A stretch of 64,000 nucleotides of DNA, taken from Gaiellasilicea sp963806955. GTDB lineage: Bacteria; Actinomycetota; Thermoleophilia; Gaiellales; Gaiellaceae. Made by a program: the position numbers and the translations under genes. The stretch covers positions 1,054,001-1,118,000 of the forward strand of contig CAWDZG010000002.1 of NCBI GenBank assembly GCA_963806955.1, read 5' to 3'. This document shows, piece by piece, positions 18,681-27,055 of this stretch (position 1 is its first letter; each line of letters starts with the position of its first letter). The notes beneath the pieces were generated by a model that was not told the origin of the DNA, did no database searches, and saw only the letters and a list, made by a program, of their open reading frames with translations.

Positions 18681-19025
18681 TCACAGGTCGAGCCCGAGGC
18701 CGCGTGCGAGCCCGACCCAGACGGCGTACGCCAGTGCGGTGACCCCGCAGGCGAACGCGACTGCCGGCCAGAACCCGAGTGTGCGCAGCGCAAGCGGCAG
18801 CGCGACGAAGAAGACGAGCGAGGGAACGATCACCCACAGGATCGACCACGACAGTGCTGCGACCTCTCCGGTGTCGCGGGTGTCGCGGTAGAGCCAGATC
18901 GCCGCGAGGATGGACGTGAGCGGCAGGGAGATGAGCACCGCGCCGAGCAGCGTCGAGCGGCGCGCGAGCTCGCTTGCAGCAGCGACGACGGCTCCGGACA
19001 GAAGCGCCTTCAGCACGAGGTACAC
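18681..19025 (-). CDS. DUF3147-like small membrane protein
   Basis: 114 residues in four hydrophobic segments, beginning MYLVLKALLSGAVVAAASEL and continuing with GAVLISLPLTSILAAIWLY, which resembles DUF3147 (GlpM-like) inner-membrane proteins of unknown role. The start is GTG 19025, with TAGAGT 6 bases upstream. It lies just upstream of the HAD phosphatase, which has its own promoter-like element in the 40-base gap. Confidence 0.7.
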   Translation of the reverse strand: MYLVLKALLSGAVVAAASELARRSTLLGAVLISLPLTSILAAIWLYRDTRDTGEVAALSWSILWVIVPSLVFFVALPLALRTLGFWPAVAFACGVTALAYAVWVGLARGLGLDL

Positions 19026-19031
19026 GCGGCA

Positions 19032-19037
19032 ACTCTA
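19032..19037 (-). promoter_or_regulatory. -10 element TAGAGT of the DUF3147-like gene
   Basis: TAGAGT ends 6 bases before GTG 19025. No ribosome site is present between them. Confidence 0.5.
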
Positions 19038-19147
19038 GTCTCCCGCAGCCTTCACGAAATCCTCACGAACTCCTTACCGGGGCGTGCGCACGGATCGAGC
19101 AGGCTTGGCATCTGGAACTGTGTACCCCCGACAAGGAGACGACTTCG

Positions 19148-19897
19148 ATGAAGCGATTGATCCTGATCACCGTTGCGCTGAGCGCCCTCGTGGCGACGGG
19201 CGCAGCCGTGGCGCACCTCAAGGCGGGTGACGTCACGGCGGTGAGCGCGACGATCTCGGCGACGACACCGGCCAACGTCCAGACGCGCACCTACACGTGT
19301 GACGGCCAGACGTTCGAGATCACGACGGGCCGGTGGACGGGCACCTCGACGAGCACCACGCCCGACCTGAACGGCGCGGCCACGCTGCACGCGAAGAGCG
19401 TCTACAACGTGACCAAGAAGCTCGGCTGGATGAGCGGCTGGGTGAAGATCGACGGCGCAGACGACCGCGCCAAGGGCTCCTTCTCGGCGGTCAACACCGA
19501 CGGGAACGTCGACGGCTGGGTGCGCGGCCACGCCGGCCGCGGTGACGGCAGCCTCTTCGGCAGCCTCACCGGCTCCTTCTCGAAGACGGGCGGCTTCACG
19601 AACGGTGCCCTCGGTTCCGGCACGAGCGCCAACGCGGCGTTGATCGCGAAGCGGGCTGAGTGCTCGAAGGGCGAGGACAAGATCCGCCCGAGCGTGCGCC
19701 TGCTTGTTCGCGGCGAGGTCGACTCGGTCAGCTCGAGCGCGATCGCGGTCAAGCCGAAGGACGGCTCGGCCACGCAGACCTGCGCGGTCACGAACGCCGA
19801 CCAGGTCAAGCGGGTCGAGAAGGGCGACAAGGTCGAGATGACCTGCATCCAGGTCGCCGGCAACTGGACGCTCGCGAAGGTCCGCAACAAGAAGTAG
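19148..19897 (+). CDS. Exported protein of unknown function
   Basis: 249 residues. The N-terminal MKRLILITVALSALVATGAAVAH is a clear signal peptide. The mature part is rich in Thr, Ser and Gly, with a first region around YTCDGQTFEITTGRWTGTS and a C-terminal OB-like segment (VRGEVDSVSSSAIAVKP, KVEMTCIQV). Unlike its leaderless neighbours, it has a ribosome site AAGGAG 9 bases before ATG 19148. A strong hairpin follows at 19922. Single-gene unit, function not assigned. Confidence 0.8.
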   Translation: MKRLILITVALSALVATGAAVAHLKAGDVTAVSATISATTPANVQTRTYTCDGQTFEITTGRWTGTSTSTTPDLNGAATLHAKSVYNVTKKLGWMSGWVKIDGADDRAKGSFSAVNTDGNVDGWVRGHAGRGDGSLFGSLTGSFSKTGGFTNGALGSGTSANAALIAKRAECSKGEDKIRPSVRLLVRGEVDSVSSSAIAVKPKDGSATQTCAVTNADQVKRVEKGDKVEMTCIQVAGNWTLAKVRNKK

Positions 19898-19921
19898 GCA
19901 GTCTCCCTGGAGAGAGACGGC

Positions 19922-19949
19922 ACGAAGGGCGCCTCCGGGCGCCCTTCGT
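19922..19949. terminator. Hairpin between convergent genes (11-bp stem)
   Basis: A perfect 11-bp stem (arms 19922-19932 and 19939-19949) with a 6-base loop lies between the exported protein gene and the mrp gene, both of which end here. It lacks a long T run but could terminate transcription from both sides. Confidence 0.65.
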
Positions 19950-19960
19950 CGTTCTCCGGG

Positions 19961-21025
19961 TCAGGAGAGAAGCGTGAGCGGCTTGCGGATCGCGGCCTGA
20001 CGCGTCGCCGCGACGGTCTCGGCCAGGGCGAAGAGCGCCCGGGCGGACTCGGACTCCGGTGCGGCCTCGACGACGGGTGTGCCGGCGTCGCCTGCCTCGC
20101 GAAGCGCGCGGTCGAGCGGCACGCTCCCGAGCAGCGGCACGCCGAGCTCGTCTGCGAGCTTCGCCCCGCCGCCCGACCCGAAGGCGTCGCCGGTCATGTT
20201 CTCGACGACGCCGAGGAGCTTCTGGCCCGTCTTCTGCGCCATCATCGCCGCGCGTGCCGCCACCTCCTGGGCCAGCGGCTGCGGCGTCGTCACGACGAGC
20301 ACCTCCGCGCGCGGCAGGAGCTGGCCGAGCGAGATCGCCATGTCCCCGGTGCCGGGCGGCATGTCGATCACGACGGTGTCGAGCTCGCCCCAGTGCACGT
20401 CGGAGAGGAACTGCTCGAGCGCGCGGTGGAGCATCGGGCCGCGCCACATCACCGGCGCGTTGTCGTCGAGGAAGTTGCCGATCGAGATCAGCTTGATCGA
20501 GCCGCGCACGGGCGGGACGATCATCTTGTCGACCACGATCGGCCGCTGGTGCACGCCGAGCATGTGCGGGATCGAGTGGCCGTAGACGTCCGCGTCGATC
20601 ACGCCCACCTCCTGCCCGAGCAGGTCGAGCGCGGCGGCGAGGTTGACGGTGAGCGAGGACTTGCCGACGCCGCCCTTGCCGCTCGCGACCGCGATCACGC
20701 GCGTGGACGGGTCGAGCGAGATCGACTTCTCGGGCCGGCCGCCGCGCAGCTTCGTCGTCAGAGCCGCCTTCTCGTCGGGGCTCATCACGTCGAAGCGGAG
20801 CTCGACGCGTGCGACGCCCGGAAGGGAGCCGACGTGCTCGGCCACCTGGTCCTCGAAGGAGTTGCGCAGGGGGCAGCCGGCGACCGTGAGCGCGATCGTC
20901 ACGAACACGTCGGCGCCGTCGATCTCGACGGAACGAACCATGTCGAGCTCCGTCACGGGCTTGCGCAGCTCGGGGTCGATCACGCGCTCGAGGGCGCGCA
21001 GCACGTCGTCGCGATCCAGCGTCAT
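19961..21025 (-). CDS. mrp: Mrp/ApbC-type P-loop ATPase, Fe-S carrier family
   Basis: 354 residues. An N-terminal DUF59 domain (LTVAGCPLRNSFEDQV) is followed by the deviant Walker A GKGGVGKSSL at about residue 110, DADVYGHSIPHMLG and VIDMPPGTGD. The family loads or carries Fe-S clusters. The C-terminal CxxC that usually follows VENM is absent (VENMTGDAFGSGGG), as I recall for other actinobacterial forms, so cluster binding may differ. Start ATG 21025 with TACGCT 6 bases upstream. Confidence 0.9.
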   Translation of the reverse strand: MTLDRDDVLRALERVIDPELRKPVTELDMVRSVEIDGADVFVTIALTVAGCPLRNSFEDQVAEHVGSLPGVARVELRFDVMSPDEKAALTTKLRGGRPEKSISLDPSTRVIAVASGKGGVGKSSLTVNLAAALDLLGQEVGVIDADVYGHSIPHMLGVHQRPIVVDKMIVPPVRGSIKLISIGNFLDDNAPVMWRGPMLHRALEQFLSDVHWGELDTVVIDMPPGTGDMAISLGQLLPRAEVLVVTTPQPLAQEVAARAAMMAQKTGQKLLGVVENMTGDAFGSGGGAKLADELGVPLLGSVPLDRALREAGDAGTPVVEAAPESESARALFALAETVAATRQAAIRKPLTLLS

Positions 21026-21031
21026 CTCCGG

Positions 21032-21037
21032 AGCGTA
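21032..21037 (-). promoter_or_regulatory. -10 element TACGCT of mrp
   Basis: TACGCT ends 6 bases before ATG 21025. The gap CCGGAG looks a little like a ribosome site but is too close to the start to work as one. Confidence 0.5.
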
Positions 21038-21048
21038 GCGGCCGCTCC

Positions 21049-21513
21049 CTAGCCGACGAGCCGGATCACGACGAGGTCGCGGACGGGCTTCGTGGCGGTG
21101 CGGGTGACGGTGAGCGAGCCGCGCGCGTTGTCGTACAGCCCGGTGCCGCCGAGCACCGCGAGGTCGTAGAACTGCCGGTACAGGATCGAGCCGCCGACGA
21201 CGATCTTCCCCTTCGGCAGGAAGTACGTCCCCCGGCAGATGCGGGACCGCTTGTCGTCCACGAACGTGCACGCGAGCTCGCCGCGGCCGATCGTCGCCAA
21301 CGTCCCCCGCTGCAGGAGCCGGACGCGGATCAGCTCCTCGTCGCCGGGCGACGTGCCCTTCCTCCCGAGGTCGAGACGGGTCACGGACAGCTGCCGGTCC
21401 GTGATCCGGATCAGCGCCGGCCCGGTTCCTGCCTCGGAGCGGTTCTGCCAAGGACCCATGGCGACGACCCCGACGACCAGCCCGGCCAGCAGCCAGATGG
21501 CGCTCCTGTTCAT
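21049..21513 (-). CDS. Exported allene-oxide-cyclase-barrel-like protein in a two-component operon
   Basis: 154 residues with a signal peptide or anchor (MNRSAIWLLAGLVVGVVAM), then a small beta-rich domain (SVTRLDLGRKG, CTFVDDKRSRICRGTYFLPKG, LAVLGGTGLYDNARGSLTV) resembling dirigent or allene oxide cyclase barrels. The catalytic role is unknown. It overlaps the histidine kinase stop (ATGA) and has an AAGGAGG ribosome site. Its position suggests an exported partner or product of the signalling pair. Confidence 0.7.
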   Translation of the reverse strand: MNRSAIWLLAGLVVGVVAMGPWQNRSEAGTGPALIRITDRQLSVTRLDLGRKGTSPGDEELIRVRLLQRGTLATIGRGELACTFVDDKRSRICRGTYFLPKGKIVVGGSILYRQFYDLAVLGGTGLYDNARGSLTVTRTATKPVRDLVVIRLVG

Positions 21514-23027
21514 CCCCCCGCCTCCTTCGTCACGTGCGCTGTCAGATCTCCGTTTCCTGCGGGCAGCTCGAGCCAGAACGTCGAGCCCGCCCCGGGGTCG
21601 CTGTCGAACCCGATCCTGCCGCCGTGCGCCTCGACGATCTCGCGTGAGACAGCGAGCCCGAGCCCGGTCCCGGTGATGCCCGTGGCGCCCGCGTCGCCGC
21701 GGAAGAACTTCGTGAAGATGCGGCTCTGCTGCTCCTCGGGGATCCCGAGGCCTTCGTCCCGAACGGCGATCCGCACACCGTCGCCGTCTCGGGCGGCTGC
21801 GAGCCCGACCGTGCCCCCCTCCGGGGAGTACTTGATTGCATTCGACAGCAGGTTGCCAACCACCTGCGCGAGCCGGCCGGGATCGCCGCGCACCGTGAGC
21901 GGCTGCTCCGGCAGCTCGACCTCGACCCGGTGCTTCGGGCTCTGCGCCGCGTAGAGCTGCGCCTGCTCCGCGAGCAGGGCGGCGAGGTCGACACGCTCCG
22001 ACGCCAGGTCGACTCCCTCGTGCTCGATGCGCTGCACGTCGAGGAAGTCCTCGAGCAGCGCGGCCAGGCGGCGCGCTTGCGTATCGACGATGCCGAGGTA
22101 GTGACGACGGGTGGGCGGGTCGAACTCGCGCTTCAGCAGGAGCGCGGTGAAGCCGAGGACGCTCGCGAGCGGAGTGCGCAGCTCGTGCGAGACGATGCTG
22201 ACGAGCTCCGTCTTCATCCGTTCGCTCTCACGCAGCTCCTCGTTCTGGGCCTCCAGGTCGTGGCGACCCTGCTCGAGCCGCTCGGCCATCGCGTTGAACG
22301 AACGGGTCAGCTCGCCGACCTCGCCCGGCCCTCGGGCGGGCAGGCGCAGCGAGAGCTCGCCGCCGGCCAGGCGCTCGGCGCCGGATGCGACCGCCCGGAT
22401 CGGCCGCCCGATCGACCGGGCGAGCACGATCCCGAAGAGGAAGATCAGGGCCATCGAGGCGCCGACGGAGATGCCGCCGACGATGACCGCAAGGTCCGTC
22501 TTCCGCTCGGCGTCCCGCGCCGCGCCGGCCGCCAGCTTCTCCTCCGCGGCCCGGAAGTCGGCGAAGAGGGCGCGGATCTCGTCGGTGTACGCCTTGCCGC
22601 TCTGGACGACCCCCGAGTCTGCGGTGAGCCCCGGGGTCTCACGCAGCAGCGGGATCAACGGGACGACGAAGTCGTCGAGGTACCGGCCGATCGCCTGGGC
22701 GAGCAGGAGGGCCCGCTCGCGCTGACGCCGCTCGTCCTCCGCCAGCGTTCGCAGCTGGGTCAGCCGCTCCGGCAGCGCCCGGCGAGCCCCCTCGAAGGTG
22801 GTGATGAACTCCGCGCGGCGCGTGACCGCGAAGCCGAGGAAGCTGGACTCGACGTCGGCGACGAGCTTCTCGAGCTGCAGCGACGCAGCCGTGACGTCCT
22901 TCGAGTGCTGTTCGCGCTCGGTCGCCTGGCGTTGGGCGGAGACCGCGAGGATGAGCGCGATGAACGCGGCCCCGACGAGCATGGCGAGCACGGCGCTGGC
23001 AAGCCACATCCGCCGAGCGAGCGTCAT
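21510..23027 (-). CDS. Sensor histidine kinase with HAMP domain
   Basis: 505 residues. A first membrane helix (about 9-30), a helical extracytoplasmic sensor region with CHASE3-like features, a second helix (VIVGGISVGASMALIFLFGI) and HAMP come first. The HisKA histidine is in SHELRTPLASVLG. The HATPase domain follows, with NLLSNAIKYSPEGG, DEGLGIPEE and GTGLGLAVSREI. ATG 23027 overlaps the response regulator stop, so the two are translated together. The stimulus is unknown. Confidence 0.92.
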   Translation of the reverse strand: MTLARRMWLASAVLAMLVGAAFIALILAVSAQRQATEREQHSKDVTAASLQLEKLVADVESSFLGFAVTRRAEFITTFEGARRALPERLTQLRTLAEDERRQRERALLLAQAIGRYLDDFVVPLIPLLRETPGLTADSGVVQSGKAYTDEIRALFADFRAAEEKLAAGAARDAERKTDLAVIVGGISVGASMALIFLFGIVLARSIGRPIRAVASGAERLAGGELSLRLPARGPGEVGELTRSFNAMAERLEQGRHDLEAQNEELRESERMKTELVSIVSHELRTPLASVLGFTALLLKREFDPPTRRHYLGIVDTQARRLAALLEDFLDVQRIEHEGVDLASERVDLAALLAEQAQLYAAQSPKHRVEVELPEQPLTVRGDPGRLAQVVGNLLSNAIKYSPEGGTVGLAAARDGDGVRIAVRDEGLGIPEEQQSRIFTKFFRGDAGATGITGTGLGLAVSREIVEAHGGRIGFDSDPGAGSTFWLELPAGNGDLTAHVTKEAGG

Positions 23028-23413
23028 GCGAGCATCTCCTCGACCGCGGCGCTGAGCAGGTCGGGGTCGAACGGCTTCGAGACGAACCGGTCTGCGCCGG
23101 CCACGTGGGCCTCGACCTCCGCATGGCTCCAGGCCGTGATCACGACGACGGGCAGCGAGCGCAGGGCGTCGTCGTCGCGCAGCTGCTCCAGCACCTCGAT
23201 CCCGGACAGGCCCGGCAGCATCACGTCGAGCACGATCAGGTCCGGGCGCTCCTCGCGGGCGAGTGCGAGCGCCTCGACCCCGTCGGCTGCCTCCACGAAG
23301 CGGTAGCGGGGCCCGAGCACGGCGCGAACGAGCTCACGCAGGCTCGGGTCGTCGTCGCAGACGAGAATCGTCGGCGCGGCAGGATCGGATGTGGTTTCTG
23401 CTCTGTCGTCCAC
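23024..23413 (-). CDS. Single-domain response regulator (CheY-like)
   Basis: 129-residue receiver domain: acidic pocket LVCDDDPS, phosphoacceptor Asp in LIVLDVMLPG, Thr in VVVITAWS and Lys in FVSKPFD. There is no output domain, so the signal must pass to a partner protein or the kinase pair acts as a phosphorelay. GTG 23413 was chosen as the only in-frame start near the TACAAT promoter. Confidence 0.88.
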   Translation of the reverse strand: MDDRAETTSDPAAPTILVCDDDPSLRELVRAVLGPRYRFVEAADGVEALALAREERPDLIVLDVMLPGLSGIEVLEQLRDDDALRSLPVVVITAWSHAEVEAHVAGADRFVSKPFDPDLLSAAVEEMLA

Positions 23414-23446
23414 CGTGCTTGGAGGGGCGGTGGCTCGGTTCTGTCC

Positions 23447-23452
23447 ATTGTA
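23447..23452 (-). promoter_or_regulatory. -10 element TACAAT of the two-component operon
   Basis: TACAAT is close to the sigma-70 consensus and would start transcription near 23440, giving a leader of about 27 bases before GTG 23413. No good -35 is seen. This operon is therefore leadered, unlike many neighbours. Confidence 0.5.
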
Positions 23453-23532
23453 CGGCGCGCCGCACGTGCGACAGCGCGAACGACCTTCTTCCACCGTCCC
23501 GGCGGGGATCCTGCCCGCGGCGGCCGTCTCGC

Positions 23533-24333
23533 CTAGGCGGTCAGCGCGGTCTCGAGCGTGCGGCAGAGGTCGGTGGTGCCCGCCGCGACGACACGCGAGC
23601 GCCCGATCAGATCGAGCGGAGCCGCGTCGAAGGGCGGCTCGTCGAACAGCTCGATCGCGAGCCCGCACTCGCGCACGAGCAGCTGCCCGGCCGCGATGTC
23701 GACCGAGCGGGCGGGCTTGAGCGAGCAGACCGCATCGACGCGCCCGGCGGCGAGATGGCAGAGCGAGAGTGCAAGCGAGCCCATGATCCTGAGGCGGTAG
23801 GCCGTGCCCACCATCTGGGCGGCGCGCTCTGCTACCTCGGCCGTCGTCGTCGCCTCGAAGGAGAGGATCTCGATCGTGTCCTTCGGCTTGACCGCGCCGA
23901 GTCGCTCGCCGTTGCGGAACGCGCCCTTGCCGCGCGTGGCCGTCCACTCCTCGCCCGAGCCGAAGTCGTAGACGTAGCCGAAGACGACGTCCCCCATGGT
24001 GGCGCCCTCGGCGACGGCGAGCGACAGCGAGAAGAAGGGGATGTCGCGCTTCGCGTTCAGCGAGCCGTCGATCGGATCGACGACGACGCGTAGGTCGCTG
24101 CCGCCGTTGAACGTGCGCTCGCCGAGCTCCTCCGAGACGAGCGTGAAGGCCTCGTCGAGCCGCTCCAGTCGGTGCACGACGGCGGTCTCGGCGGCGGCGT
24201 CGATCGCGGTCGTGTCGTCGCCGCCCTCGCCGGTCTGGAGCACGGGCTCGCGCTCGACCCGGGTCGGCAGCTCGGCGAGCACTCCCTTGATGTCGCCCAC
24301 CGCGTCGCGGCAGACGTCGAGCCACGGCCTCAA
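23533..24333 (-). CDS. Inositol monophosphatase-family phosphatase
   Basis: 266 residues of the Mg-dependent FIG/IMPase superfamily. Metal-site motif VVDPIDGSLNAKRDIPFF is at about residues 85-102, with VSEELGERTF upstream and a C-terminal RSVDIAAGQLLVRECG. The substrate could be inositol phosphate, fructose-1,6-bisphosphate or another sugar phosphate. The start is a TTG 7 bases after the DUF1015 stop with no good ribosome site, so the exact start is uncertain. Confidence 0.85.
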   Translation of the reverse strand: MRPWLDVCRDAVGDIKGVLAELPTRVEREPVLQTGEGGDDTTAIDAAAETAVVHRLERLDEAFTLVSEELGERTFNGGSDLRVVVDPIDGSLNAKRDIPFFSLSLAVAEGATMGDVVFGYVYDFGSGEEWTATRGKGAFRNGERLGAVKPKDTIEILSFEATTTAEVAERAAQMVGTAYRLRIMGSLALSLCHLAAGRVDAVCSLKPARSVDIAAGQLLVRECGLAIELFDEPPFDAAPLDLIGRSRVVAAGTTDLCRTLETALTA

Positions 24334-24340
24334 GGTCGCG

Positions 24341-25366
24341 TCACAGTGGGTGGAAGAGCAGGCCGGAGATCAGCTTCGGGAAGAAGTAGGTCGTCTTCTG
24401 CGGCAGCACCTCGCCGCGGCGCGCATGGGCGAAGACGTCCTCGATCCGGGTCGGCTGCAGCAGATAGGCCACCGCCGCCTCGCCGTCGCGGACGCGGCGC
24501 TCCGCCTCGGCGGCGTCGGCCGAGTACGAGATCCCGTCGTGCCCGAGCGTGTCGACGAGCTGCACGTCGAGCATCCCCTCGGGAACGCGCACGGTGCGCG
24601 AGCCCTCGCGCGTGACCTCGGTGATCTCGCGGCTCCCGTCCCCGCCTCCGTCCAGGCGTCTCGGCTCCGCGAAGAGTCGATGGGTCGGGAAGATCTCGAG
24701 GCCGGGATCCTCCGTCGAGACGAGCACGACGGGCATCTGCGCGCTCGCCGGCGTTCCCTGCTCCTGCGCATAGGCGACCGCGGTCTCGTAGCGGTGGTGC
24801 CCGTCGGCGATCAGCAGCTGCTTGTCGTCGAAGGCACGGACGACCGTGGGGTCGTCGATCCGCCAGAGCTTCGCGCCCTCGACCTCGAGGTCGGGCTCGC
24901 GCTCCGGCCGCGCGAGCGGCGCCGGGCCGTCGTAGAGGAGGAAGATCGGCTCGAGCTGCACGCGCGTGGCTCGGAGCAGGCGCAGGCGTCCCTCCTTCGG
25001 GCCGCTGTGGGTGCGCTCGTGCGGGAGCACCGTCTTCGTCTCGTACGGCTCGACCTTCAGCGACCCGACCACACCGAAGCGGCTGCGGGCGATGCCGTCC
25101 GGGCCGACGTAGTCCTGCTCCAGCGCCCAGACCGCAGGCGGCTCCTCGACGAGGATCCCGCCGGCGCGCCACTGCTCGAGCTCGCGTGCGGCCTCCGCCT
25201 CGTCGTCGGGGAGCGTGAGGCGGACGACGTTGTAGGGGCTCTTGGCCAGCAGCGTCTCGCGCTCGCCCGCCGAGATGACGTCGTACGGAGGCGCGACGAG
25301 CGACTCCAAGGGGCCTGCGGCGTCCTGGTCGTAGCGGAGGGCGCGGAAGGGCTTGACGACGGCCAT
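24341..25366 (-). CDS. DUF1015 family protein
   Basis: 341 residues matching DUF1015, a ParB/SerK-related family: VAPPYDVISAGER near the N-terminus, SPYNVVRLTLP, and the phosphate-handling ADGHHRYETAVAY around residue 185. Some relatives are free-serine kinases, but I cannot tell here. The start is ATG 25366 with a TAGGCT 6 bases upstream. It is the first gene of a unit with the IMPase-like gene. Confidence 0.83.
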   Translation of the reverse strand: MAVVKPFRALRYDQDAAGPLESLVAPPYDVISAGERETLLAKSPYNVVRLTLPDDEAEAARELEQWRAGGILVEEPPAVWALEQDYVGPDGIARSRFGVVGSLKVEPYETKTVLPHERTHSGPKEGRLRLLRATRVQLEPIFLLYDGPAPLARPEREPDLEVEGAKLWRIDDPTVVRAFDDKQLLIADGHHRYETAVAYAQEQGTPASAQMPVVLVSTEDPGLEIFPTHRLFAEPRRLDGGGDGSREITEVTREGSRTVRVPEGMLDVQLVDTLGHDGISYSADAAEAERRVRDGEAAVAYLLQPTRIEDVFAHARRGEVLPQKTTYFFPKLISGLLFHPL

Positions 25367-25372
25367 CGGGCG

Positions 25373-25378
25373 AGCCTA
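25373..25378 (-). promoter_or_regulatory. -10 element TAGGCT of the DUF1015 gene
   Basis: TGC-TAGGCT (extended form) ends 6 bases before ATG 25366. It faces the plus-strand TACACT at 25388 with only 9 bases between the two hexamers, so the two polymerase footprints must overlap. Confidence 0.55.
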
Positions 25379-25387
25379 GCAACGCCC

Positions 25388-25393
25388 TACACT
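25388..25393 (+). promoter_or_regulatory. -10 element TACACT of the YhaM-like gene
   Basis: TACACT ends 7 bases before GTG 25401. Only 34 bases separate this start codon from the divergent ATG at 25366. Confidence 0.55.
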
Positions 25394-25400
25394 CACGCTC

Positions 25401-26225
25401 GTGAGCACCATCTCCGAGTTGACGGCCGACCGCACGGTCGAGGGCGTGTACGCGGTCGCGCGCAAGCAGCGGCGGACGACCCGGAAGGGAGCCCCCTACC
25501 TCGCGGTCGAGCTCGTCGACCCGACCGGGCGGATCGAGGCGCGGATCTGGAACGACGTCGAGCTCCTCGACGGCCGCTTCGCCGAGGGCGACGCAGTGCG
25601 CGTGCTCGGAAGGGTCGAGAGCTTCGACAACCGGCTTCAGCTCGACATCCGATCCGTCGAGGCGGCGGACGAGGATCCGGCCGGCCTCGCGCCGCAGATG
25701 CGCCGGGACGCCGACGAGCTCGACGGCTTCCTCGAGTTCCTCGCCGGCGAGATCTCGCACCCGGGTCTCGCGGGGGTCGTCGGACAGCTCCTGGGGGACG
25801 GGGAGCTGCGCAACGCGCTGCGCTCGCTTCCCGCAGCCGAGACGCATCACTCCTACGCGGGTGGCCTGCTCGAGCACACCGTTGGCGTGGCGACGCTGGC
25901 GCGGGAGACGGCCCAGCTCCATCCCCGTGTGCGATCTGACCTGCTGCTGGCGGCGGCGCTGCTGCACGACGTCGGCCGCGTGCGCGAGCTCGGGCGCGGC
26001 CCGTCGTTTCGGCCGACCGACGAGGGGCGGCTGCTCGGCCATGTCCACCTCGGCTTGCGCCTGATCGAGGAGCGCGCCGCGGGCCTCGACGCCGGCGTGC
26101 GGGCCGAGCTGCTCCACGCCGTCGCCTCGCACCACGACCGCAACGCCGCGCGCACGGCCGAAGCCGCAGTGCTCTACCACGCCAACCAGCTCGACGCGGT
26201 GGCCGCCACCAAACCCGTCGAGTGA
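25401..26225 (+). CDS. YhaM-like 3'-5' exoribonuclease (OB fold plus HD domain)
   Basis: 274 residues. The N-terminal OB-fold (about 10-90, GAPYLAVELVDPTGRIEARIW) and C-terminal HD domain (HHSYAGGLLEHTVGVATLA, then LLHDVGRVRELG) are the architecture of YhaM/CBF1 nucleases that trim 3' ends of RNA or single-stranded DNA. The start is GTG 25401. The downstream transporter overlaps by 4 bases. Confidence 0.87.
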   Translation: MSTISELTADRTVEGVYAVARKQRRTTRKGAPYLAVELVDPTGRIEARIWNDVELLDGRFAEGDAVRVLGRVESFDNRLQLDIRSVEAADEDPAGLAPQMRRDADELDGFLEFLAGEISHPGLAGVVGQLLGDGELRNALRSLPAAETHHSYAGGLLEHTVGVATLARETAQLHPRVRSDLLLAAALLHDVGRVRELGRGPSFRPTDEGRLLGHVHLGLRLIEERAAGLDAGVRAELLHAVASHHDRNAARTAEAAVLYHANQLDAVAATKPVE

Positions 26226-27055
26226 CCGCGATCGCACTGGCGCTCGGCGCCGCCTGCGCGTGGGGGCTCGGCGACTACCTCGGCGGGCTCACCTCGCGCG
26301 CGCTGCACGTACTGGCCGTGCTGGCCGTCTCGCAGACCGCCGGCTTCGCGGCCGTCATGGTCTGGGTCTCGGTGTCAGGTGACGGCTTTCCCGGCTGGAG
26401 CGCAGCGACCTTCGCCGTTGCGGCCGGCGTCGGGGGATTCGTCGGGCTCGCCGCGCTCTACCGGGGAATGGCGGTCGGTGCGATGGCGATCGTCGCTCCG
26501 ATCTCGGCCGTCGCCGCCGTGCTTCCCTTCGGCGTCGGGGTGGTCTCCGGCGAGCGCCCGAGCCCGCTGCAGCTCGGCGGGATCCTGCTCGCGCTGTCGG
26601 GTGTCGCGCTGGCGGCGCGCGAGCCCGGTCACCGGGGCGGCGGTCGCGCGGCCGGTGTCGGCCTGGCCCTCGTGGCGGCGCTCGGCTTCGGGCTCTACAT
26701 CGTCTTCCTCGACCGTGCCGCCGACGAGAGCGTCGCCTACGGGGTCGGGATCGCCCGCGGCGTCTCCTCGGCGCTCGCGGTGGCGGCCGTGCTCGCGGTC
26801 GGCGTCTCCCTCCGTCCGGTCGTCGGCCATCTGCCGGCTCTCGTCGTGATCGGGCTCTGCGACGTCGGTGCGAACGTGCTCCTCGGTCTCGCACTCACGC
26901 GCGGGTTCCTCAGCGTCGTCTCGGTTCTCTCCTCGCTGTATCCCGTGGTGACGGTCGCGCTGGCGGCAGTGCTCCTGCGGGAGCGCATCGCGCCCTCGCA
27001 GCGAGCCGGTGTCGGCGCCGCGCTCGCCGGCGCCGCCCTGATCACCGTCGGCTGA
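26222..27055 (+). CDS. EamA/DMT-family transporter
   Basis: 277 residues with about ten membrane helices in two EamA repeats. The second repeat ends SVLSSLYPVVTVALAAVLLRERI, typical of the drug/metabolite exporter superfamily. Substrate unknown. The GTG start overlaps the nuclease stop. The 3' end abuts the ychF stop on the other strand with no space for a terminator. Confidence 0.85.
   Translation: MTAIALALGAACAWGLGDYLGGLTSRALHVLAVLAVSQTAGFAAVMVWVSVSGDGFPGWSAATFAVAAGVGGFVGLAALYRGMAVGAMAIVAPISAVAAVLPFGVGVVSGERPSPLQLGGILLALSGVALAAREPGHRGGGRAAGVGLALVAALGFGLYIVFLDRAADESVAYGVGIARGVSSALAVAAVLAVGVSLRPVVGHLPALVVIGLCDVGANVLLGLALTRGFLSVVSVLSSLYPVVTVALAAVLLRERIAPSQRAGVGAALAGAALITVG

Noticed and set aside
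23391..23720. A 109-codon plus-strand frame opposite the response regulator promoter
   Set aside because: It is antisense to the IMPase-like gene, lacks a ribosome site or known domain, and is Arg/Ser-rich.
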